A stretch of 64,000 nucleotides of DNA. Origin: Paludibacteraceae bacterium. Its GTDB lineage: Bacteria > Bacteroidota > Bacteroidia > Bacteroidales > Paludibacteraceae. The translations under genes were made by a program, and so were the position numbers. Location of the stretch: NCBI GenBank assembly GCA_024400115.1, contig JAKSNF010000006.1, forward strand, positions 1 through 64,000, given 5' to 3'. The notes under the pieces are model-generated. The model was not told where the DNA came from. It saw nothing but the letters and a program-made list of their open reading frames with translations, and searched no databases. Positions 58,527-64,000 of this stretch are shown one piece after another; the first letter of the stretch is position 1; each line of letters opens with the position of its first letter.

Positions 58527-60893
58527 ATGAAAAAGACACTATCTCTTACCCATCTTACTTCATTGATCTCTTTAACGTTTTTATCTTGTAATCCTATGAA
58601 TCGAACGATTGACAACCTTTACGACAGCATGACCCTTGAGGAGCGAATAGCACAACTGCATGGGCAGCACTTAATTGACTATTTCTTAGAAGATGGTAGT
58701 TTAGACACAGTAAAGTGCGAACGCGATTTGATTCATGGCGCCGGCCATTTCTCTCAGTTTGCCGTCACCGATCGCGCCACACCGGACGAGATGCGTCATA
58801 AGGTGGATGTGATGCAGCAATGGCTACAAGAACATAATCGCCTCTATATTCCCGCTCTCTTTCACGAAGAAGTGCTCAGTGGCGTTGCCGCTTATGGTGC
58901 TACTGTTTATCCGCAACAGATTGGGCTGGCTTGCTCTTTCAATCCGTCTTTGGCAGAGCAAAAAACCTACCAAACGGCTACTGATCTTCGTATGATTGGT
59001 GGTTGCCTCGCCCTCTCTCCTATGGTGGATGTGATTAGAGACCCGTCTTTCAATCGTTTGGAAGAGTCGTATGGCGAAGATGGCTATTTATCTGCCGCTA
59101 TGGGCGTGGCATTTGTAAAAGGCTTACAACACGGTAATCTCAACGAGGGTGTGGCTGCTTGCACAAAGCATTATTTAGGTTACGGAGGAGGCGGTCAAGC
59201 ACCCCTCAAAGAGCGAATGGAAGAGATTCTCTTACCTCATGAAGCTATCATGCGTTTGGCATATAGCCAGGTCCTTATGCCAGCTTACCATTCGGTGGAT
59301 GGAACAAAAATGATTGCCAATCGTTATTGGCTGACCGACATAGCGCGCGACTATTTACATTTTGATGGGGTAGTGGTCAGCGATTATGGAGCTATACAGC
59401 AAAATGAAGCCGAACCTGATATTATCCATTGTGCAGCGGCGGCTCTCAAAGCAGGCAATGATGTAGATTTTCCCGATGGAGACGCGTATAAGTACTTGCC
59501 TGAGGCCCTCCAACAAGGACTCATAACCGAAGCGGACATAGAGCGTGCCGTCAAAGCTGTTCTTCGCCTCAAGTACCGCCTTGGACTATTAGATTCTAAA
59601 TTTTCAACTACCGCTGAAGGCGCAAATTCTCTAAACTCTAAACTCTCCACTCTAAACCCAATCGAGTGGGATCGTCCCGAGGAACAACAAACAGCTTACG
59701 ACTTGGCAACACAGTCGGTTGTTCTCTTGCAAAACAAGGGCGTATTACCTCTCAAATCCAATACCAAAATAGCTTTAGTGGGTCCTAACGCTAACTCTAT
59801 GTGGGCAATGTTAGGAGACTATACTTATCATTCGATGCGTTATTTCTGGCAACTCAAAGAAGAGGACGCTTTGCATCCTGTTATACACACTTTGTTAGAA
59901 GGTATGAAAAACGGATTACCCGAAGGCTCGTCTCTTTCTTACAGTCGTGGTTGCGACTGGACGGAGTCGTTGGAGACCCTTATTGAGGAGGGTGGTGATG
60001 AACGCGCCCAACAGATGCGAATCATTCAAGGTAGAATGGTAAAAAACAATGATTTCATCGATAAAAAATCAGCCGTTCAGTTGGCGGCTCAAAGCGATGT
60101 TATTGTAGCTGCTATGGGCGAAAATGTGATGCTTTGCGGCGAGAATAGGGATCGTACTTCGCTTCGCCTGCCCGGCTCGCAAGAGCAGTTCGTTCGCGAG
60201 TTGATAGCCACAGGTAAACCCGTTGTCCTTGTTCTTTTTGGCGGTCGTGCTCAAGTTATTTCTTCCGTTGCCGATGATTGTGCTGCCATTTTGCAAGCAT
60301 GGTATCCTGGCGAGATGGGAGGTCTGGCTGTGGCGGATTTGCTTTACGGAAAAGTGTCGCCTTCTGCCAAATTGAGCGTGACCTATCCTGCGGTCGAACT
60401 GCACGAACCGATTTGCTATAATTATGGCCTATTGCCAAATGATGAACGAGTGGCGTGGCCCTTTGGTTATGGTTTGAGTTATACCACATTCGAATATAGT
60501 CATCTGCTGATGCCGCAAGAGATAAAGACTAATCAAGACCACTTTGATATAGCCCTTGATGTGACCAATACAGGAACTTATGCAGCAGACGAGATAGTTC
60601 AAGTCTATCTTTCACCGATAGATAGGTCTATGAAACATAAACCAATTCAACTGCAGGGCTTTGCCCGTGTTCACTTGTGCCCTAATGAAACAAAAACGAT
60701 TAACCTTCGCCTCTTTACGGAACAATTGGGATATTGGTCCGAAGAAGGATGGAATATAGAACCCGGTCGGTTCTTGATTCGGGTGGGAGCCTCTAGTCAA
60801 GACATACGTTTAGAACAAGAATTAGTTCTCTCCGGTACACCCCGTATAATACCGCTTCGCGAGCATTATTTGTCTGAGAATATCTCTAAATAA
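58527..60893 (+). CDS. Glycoside hydrolase family 3 lipoprotein
   Basis: This beta-glucosidase-type enzyme (788 aa) has a lipoprotein signal (SLTFLSC, Cys21). It has the GH3 N-domain with KHYLGYG and the nucleophile Asp in VVVSDYGAI, the C-domain with AIVL-like IALVGPNA and [14 protein letters not shown], and a FN3-like end ([17 protein letters not shown]). Near residues 368-376 an array adds [11 protein letters not shown] between the two catalytic domains. It probably releases glucose or xylose from plant oligosaccharides; specificity is not predicted. Confidence 0.92.
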   Translation: MKKTLSLTHLTSLISLTFLSCNPMNRTIDNLYDSMTLEERIAQLHGQHLIDYFLEDGSLDTVKCERDLIHGAGHFSQFAVTDRATPDEMRHKVDVMQQWLQEHNRLYIPALFHEEVLSGVAAYGATVYPQQIGLACSFNPSLAEQKTYQTATDLRMIGGCLALSPMVDVIRDPSFNRLEESYGEDGYLSAAMGVAFVKGLQHGNLNEGVAACTKHYLGYGGGGQAPLKERMEEILLPHEAIMRLAYSQVLMPAYHSVDGTKMIANRYWLTDIARDYLHFDGVVVSDYGAIQQNEAEPDIIHCAAAALKAGNDVDFPDGDAYKYLPEALQQGLITEADIERAVKAVLRLKYRLGLLDSKFSTTAEGANSLNSKLSTLNPIEWDRPEEQQTAYDLATQSVVLLQNKGVLPLKSNTKIALVGPNANSMWAMLGDYTYHSMRYFWQLKEEDALHPVIHTLLEGMKNGLPEGSSLSYSRGCDWTESLETLIEEGGDERAQQMRIIQGRMVKNNDFIDKKSAVQLAAQSDVIVAAMGENVMLCGENRDRTSLRLPGSQEQFVRELIATGKPVVLVLFGGRAQVISSVADDCAAILQAWYPGEMGGLAVADLLYGKVSPSAKLSVTYPAVELHEPICYNYGLLPNDERVAWPFGYGLSYTTFEYSHLLMPQEIKTNQDHFDIALDVTNTGTYAADEIVQVYLSPIDRSMKHKPIQLQGFARVHLCPNETKTINLRLFTEQLGYWSEEGWNIEPGRFLIRVGASSQDIRLEQELVLSGTPRIIPLREHYLSENISK
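59627..59654. repeat. Heptamer array in the GH3 gene
   Basis: TTCTCTA, AACTCTA, AACTCTC and CACTCTA, in frame. Confidence 0.85.
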
Positions 60894-60934
60894 CGACAAA
60901 TTTGTAAAAAATGTGATGTTTTTTCGGCGAAATG

Positions 60935-60965
60935 TTGCACATGTCGAAAAAAAGCAGTACCTTTG
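60935..60965 (+). promoter_or_regulatory. Promoter of tRNA-Ser
   Basis: TTGCACATGTC, 20 nt, then TACCTTTG. Confidence 0.8.
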
Positions 60966-61002
60966 CAGCCGATTTTGTAAATAGGTCTCGCTTTGGCGGG
61001 AT

Positions 61003-61087
61003 GGAAAGATGGCGGAGTGGTCTAACGCGGCGGTCTTGAAAACCGTTGAACTGAGAGGTTCCGGGGGTTCGAATCCCTCTCTTTCCG
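61003..61087 (+). tRNA. tRNA-Ser (anticodon TGA)
   Basis: Class II cloverleaf with acceptor GGAAAGA/TCTTTCC, anticodon loop CTTGAAA, a long variable arm and T loop TTCGAAT. CCA is not encoded. Confidence 0.96.
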
Positions 61088-61129
61088 CAAGCGAAAAACT
61101 CGGAAAAGAGCATAAACGCAGAAACGAAA

Positions 61130-61159
61130 ACGGAAGTTCAATCGGGCTTCCGTTTTTTT
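61130..61159 (+). terminator. Terminator of tRNA-Ser
   Basis: ACGGAAG pairs with CTTCCGT, followed by seven T. Confidence 0.85.
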
Positions 61160-61312
61160 GTACAGCATGTCGGACAATAGGAGCTTGCTCATAATTGGCT
61201 GACGTGATGGACAAAAGGGAGACACATTGTCTCGTTTTATTCTGTGTTGGTGCTCTTGTACGAGATTTCGCTTGAGCACGTAACCGCCGGAGGCATAGGG
61301 TCTTCGAGGTGG

Positions 61313-61341
61313 GCGAGCGTAGCGAGGCCGGTGCCCTCGAA
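61313..61341. repeat. TTCGAGG/CCTCGAA hairpin repeat, copy 2
   Basis: Matches 38115-38153 with a few substitutions; the ends are inverted repeats. Confidence 0.7.
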
Positions 61342-61428
61342 TCCCCCTCTTCCTAGAGACAAAACTACATAAATAATCGAGAAAAGGGGCAAAAAACATG
61401 TTATTAAGCAAAAAAAATGCAAAAAAAT

Positions 61429-61459
61429 TTGTCAGATTGAAAAAATAGTTGTATTTTTG
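61429..61459 (+). promoter_or_regulatory. Promoter of the outer-membrane barrel gene
   Basis: TTG, 20 nt, then TATTTTTG. Confidence 0.75.
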
Positions 61460-61537
61460 CAGCCGATTTGTGTGTGTACGTGCATATCGTGCAGCGCACA
61501 CAAATAAAATATAGAAATACATAAGTTATAAAATACA

Positions 61538-62482
61538 ATGAAATCGAGATTCTTTAAAGTCCTAAGTTTGGCTTGTTTGGCGACGCTGCTTTGGTTGCCA
61601 ACAACTTCCGTGTATGGCAGATCTAATTATGGTTATCGTAATTATGGCAATCGCGGGGAAAATTATCACTTTGGTTTTATTTATGGTGCGGCAGGATATA
61701 ACAGCCTTCAAACCTCTTTAACCAATGTAGTTCCTTCCGGTACGGTAGGCGGTTCGGTTGGTGCCGGTTACGAGTTTCGTTACAAGGGTTTATGGGTGAG
61801 TTTAGGTGTCGGCGCTCAGTTTCACCGCAGTACATTAACCTTGAATCAGTATAACGAGACGAGAGAAGGTTTTGATACACAGAACCAAGAGGTGACTTTC
61901 CATTACGATATTCTTTCCCAACAGGATAAGAACAAATGGACGATGGTAGATGTACCGTTAATGATAGGTTATTATGTTAAGGGCTTCTATTTTGGTGTGG
62001 GTCCTAAGCTCAGTTTTGCTCTACAACCGAATGTGGTCTCTCAAGGTCAATACGATTTTTCGGCGTACTATCCTCGCTATGATTATATCTTCCGTGATAT
62101 GCCAGAGCACGGATATACTCAATATGAGTTTGAAGAAACGGGTGTTATTCCTACTAATCCGTTAGTTTCGGTTTGTGCTGAATTGGGTTATGACTTATTG
62201 TCCTCTGCTCCTCAATCTTCCGTATGTCACATATTGAAGATTGGCGGATATTTTGAATATGGAATTAACTCCATTATTCGTCCGTCTTCTACCGCCATGT
62301 ACCTCAAGGTGGATGAAAATAATGCCGCTATGGCACATCCGGGGTCGTATTTAGGCGGAATGATGACAGCCAAACGCGTAGTGCCCTATTTTGTGGGTGT
62401 GAAACTGACCTACATGATTGGCGGCAGCCGTCATGGTGGTGGTGGAACTTTTCATAAAGGTTGTATGTGTTATCAACAATAA
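61538..62482 (+). CDS. Outer-membrane beta-barrel protein
   Basis: The 314-aa exported protein has a signal peptide (VLSLACLATLLWLPTTSVYG). It then shows alternating hydrophobic strands with aromatic girdles (GGSVGAGYEFRYKGLWVSLGVGAQF), typical of small Bacteroidota barrels. The C-terminus is odd (HGGGGTFHKGCMCYQQ). It is 6 nt upstream of the GCDS-repeat gene and probably shares its transcript, so the two may work together at the surface. Role is unknown. Confidence 0.75.
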   Translation: MKSRFFKVLSLACLATLLWLPTTSVYGRSNYGYRNYGNRGENYHFGFIYGAAGYNSLQTSLTNVVPSGTVGGSVGAGYEFRYKGLWVSLGVGAQFHRSTLTLNQYNETREGFDTQNQEVTFHYDILSQQDKNKWTMVDVPLMIGYYVKGFYFGVGPKLSFALQPNVVSQGQYDFSAYYPRYDYIFRDMPEHGYTQYEFEETGVIPTNPLVSVCAELGYDLLSSAPQSSVCHILKIGGYFEYGINSIIRPSSTAMYLKVDENNAAMAHPGSYLGGMMTAKRVVPYFVGVKLTYMIGGSRHGGGGTFHKGCMCYQQ

Positions 62483-62488
62483 TAGATT

Positions 62489-64000
62489 ATGAAAAAGATA
62501 GTAAAGATATTTTTGAGTGCATTGATTGCCTTGGCGGCAAGTTCGATGGTTAAGGCACAAGACCTGCCGGTTCAGAATGCGTTTATTTGTCAAGGAGATA
62601 CGCTCCGCGTTAATGACAGCGTTGCCATTTCCGAGTCGGGTAGTTATGTCTATTCTCTTCGTTCCGTTGTGACGGGAGAAGATAGTTTAGTTCGCTTAGT
62701 GGTTAACGTTTATCCTACCTTTCGATTTGAAGAGGAGATTCACATCCAAAAGGACAGCTCTTACCTTTGGCATGGTGAATATTACTCGCAAACGGGAACG
62801 TACACAAAGACTTATTCAACGGTCTATGAGTGCGATAGTATTTATGTATTAAACCTTATCGTAGATTCTGCTTACACGTTCTACGAAACGGCTACTTGCT
62901 GCTTGGGTGATGTCTATGAGTGGCAAGGGTTGAAGATTAGTGAAGCTACCGCCGGCGAGTACCAATATAAGGTTAATTATACCTCGAAAGCAGGTACGGA
63001 CTCTACTTATCATTTAGCCTTAACTATTCGTCCTAAACCTTGGGTACAACAGGTAATCAATCTCTGCCCGGGTGAGAAAGTAAGTGTATATGGCAAGACC
63101 TATTCGAAAGCAGGCAAGGACACTATTGTTGTTCCTGCCGAAACGGGTTGCGATAGCACGATTGAGGTGATTATCAATCAATATCCGAGTTATCATTTTA
63201 GAGATACGATTCATATTCCGGAAGATAGTTCTTACCTTTGGCATGGTCAAGTATATAACCAAACGGGAACGTATCTTGTTCAAGAAAAATCTATTTATGG
63301 TTGCGATAGTATATATTCGTTAACGTTGATAGTGGATTGCACGGTTAAGACTGAGCAGTCATTGTATTTCTGCCATGGAGGAAGCATAACCTACAAAGAT
63401 CGTACTTATACGAAGCAAGGAAGGGATACGATTGTCTATCAATCACAGGAAGGTTGTGATAGTTTAGTTATTCTGACGATTAACGAATATCCGACCTTTG
63501 TATATTATGATACGGTTTATATTGCAAAAGGACAAACGATTGAGTGGCATGGTTTGGATATATCCGAGGCCAAAACATACGAGGACGCTTATAGGACTGT
63601 AGATGGATGCGATAGTATATATTACTTAGTAGCTTACGAGAAACCGTCGTATCAGTTCTATCAAGACACAACGATTTGTTTTGGTGAGGTCTTTGAGTGG
63701 CATAATCAAAAAGTCAGTCAAAAGGAAATCGGAACGTACGAATATACGGCTGCTTATTCGAGCATATGGGGAACAGATTCTATTTATCATTTGACGGTTA
63801 CGATACAACCGGAGTATTGGACAATCAAACAGCTCTCCATTTGCGATGGAATGAACGTCTCGTTTAATGGTAAAACATATACGCAAAGTGGTCGTGATAC
63901 GCTGTATTATACGAGTGTTCTGGGTTGTGATAGCGTGGTGGAGGTTATTATCAATGCCCAAACACCGCTCTATTTCAAGGACACGATTCAATTAGAAGAG
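62489..64000 (+). CDS. GCDS-repeat surface protein, 3' end beyond window
   Basis: An open frame of at least 504 codons starts at an ATG 6 nt after the barrel gene and runs off the window. It has a signal peptide (IFLSALIALAASSMVKA) and a mature part built from repeats of about 75-90 residues, each with a strand ending in GCDSI, GCDST or ECDSI followed by hydrophobic strands. Examples lie near codons 268 and 322. The pattern suggests an extended beta-sandwich adhesin or T9SS cargo. No catalytic motif is seen, and the C-terminal sorting domain would lie outside. Confidence 0.8.
   Translation, partial: MKKIVKIFLSALIALAASSMVKAQDLPVQNAFICQGDTLRVNDSVAISESGSYVYSLRSVVTGEDSLVRLVVNVYPTFRFEEEIHIQKDSSYLWHGEYYSQTGTYTKTYSTVYECDSIYVLNLIVDSAYTFYETATCCLGDVYEWQGLKISEATAGEYQYKVNYTSKAGTDSTYHLALTIRPKPWVQQVINLCPGEKVSVYGKTYSKAGKDTIVVPAETGCDSTIEVIINQYPSYHFRDTIHIPEDSSYLWHGQVYNQTGTYLVQEKSIYGCDSIYSLTLIVDCTVKTEQSLYFCHGGSITYKDRTYTKQGRDTIVYQSQEGCDSLVILTINEYPTFVYYDTVYIAKGQTIEWHGLDISEAKTYEDAYRTVDGCDSIYYLVAYEKPSYQFYQDTTICFGEVFEWHNQKVSQKEIGTYEYTAAYSSIWGTDSIYHLTVTIQPEYWTIKQLSICDGMNVSFNGKTYTQSGRDTLYYTSVLGCDSVVEVIINAQTPLYFKDTIQLEE

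Larger units (their letters stand above)
61088..61428. other. Gene-free spacer after tRNA-Ser
   Basis: Holds the tRNA terminator (61130-61159) and the second copy of the TTCGAGG/CCTCGAA repeat (61313-61341), followed by a T-arm-like CCCTCGAATCCCCC. No gene is supported. Confidence 0.55.

Noticed and set aside
61298..61350. Truncated tRNA beside tRNA-Ser
   Set aside because: The CCTCGAATCCCC segment resembles a T arm, but no acceptor or anticodon arm can be drawn, and it is part of a repeat also found at 38115.

Overview
The window comes from a Bacteroidales (Bacteroidota) chromosome. Genes are preceded by the Bacteroidota promoter (TTG, about 20 nt, then TAnnTTTG) instead of Shine-Dalgarno sites. 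The gene set fits this: LpxA/C/D/B lipid A enzymes, a FeoB-like protein and a TonB receptor, FKBP-like and DUF4827 lipoproteins, secreted proteins with Ig and CHB_HEX-type domains, and a GCDS-repeat surface protein. The genus cannot be fixed from the sequence.

Layout. 0-4 kb: a rod-like hairpin, a 57-aa gene, a 6S-like RNA, a phosphoglucosamine mutase, a GxxExxY protein and tmRNA. 4-21 kb, mostly plus strand: DEAD-box helicase, chromate-type transporters, udk, rsmF, uvrD-type helicase, rsfS-ftsH, M16 peptidase, lpxB, a second GxxExxY protein, rmlA, two lipoproteins and surE. 21-25 kb, accessory: an unassigned structured RNA with a possible pseudoknot, two lipoproteins, a kinase-like protein and a 900-bp repeat island. 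25-33.5 kb, a minus-strand cluster: thioredoxin, K+/H+ antiporter, epimerase, 5'-nucleotidase C domain, C69 peptidase and PepD. 33.5-44 kb: aroB, two secreted proteins, a YhcG nuclease next to a palindromic mobile-like element, an HsdR-N-like protein, phoH and an ATPase. 44-51 kb, a minus-strand cluster: HD hydrolase, lpxD, lpxC, lpxA, glnS, manA. 51-58 kb: tRNA-Leu, TonB receptor, FeoB membrane half, tRNA-Arg, Fur, a GNAT-like protein, SIMPL protein and MATE pump. 58-64 kb: GH3 glycosidase, tRNA-Ser, an outer-membrane barrel and the start of a GCDS-repeat protein that runs off the window.

The most unusual property is a set of dispersed, short-period tandem arrays. Most have a period of exactly 7 nt (for example ACTCTAA/ACTCTCC, CCTGTCG/CCTGTTT, CACCAGA/CACCAAA, ACAATCC/ACCATCC). 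A second set has a period of 11 nt, and a third is built on GGTCTTTCAG units. The same words recur at many loci on both strands. They abut start codons, contain stop codons, and lie in frame inside conserved enzymes (glmM, lpxB, surE, aroB, pepD, C69 peptidase, manA, lpxD, MATE, GH3). One array sits where many Bacteroidota LpxC proteins continue into a FabZ domain. Other repeat types include a roughly 45-bp hairpin family whose paired bases change together, a MITE-like palindrome whose end supplies a promoter element, and a hairpin element inside the uvrD-type gene. All calls were made by eye from the sequence; no database search was run.
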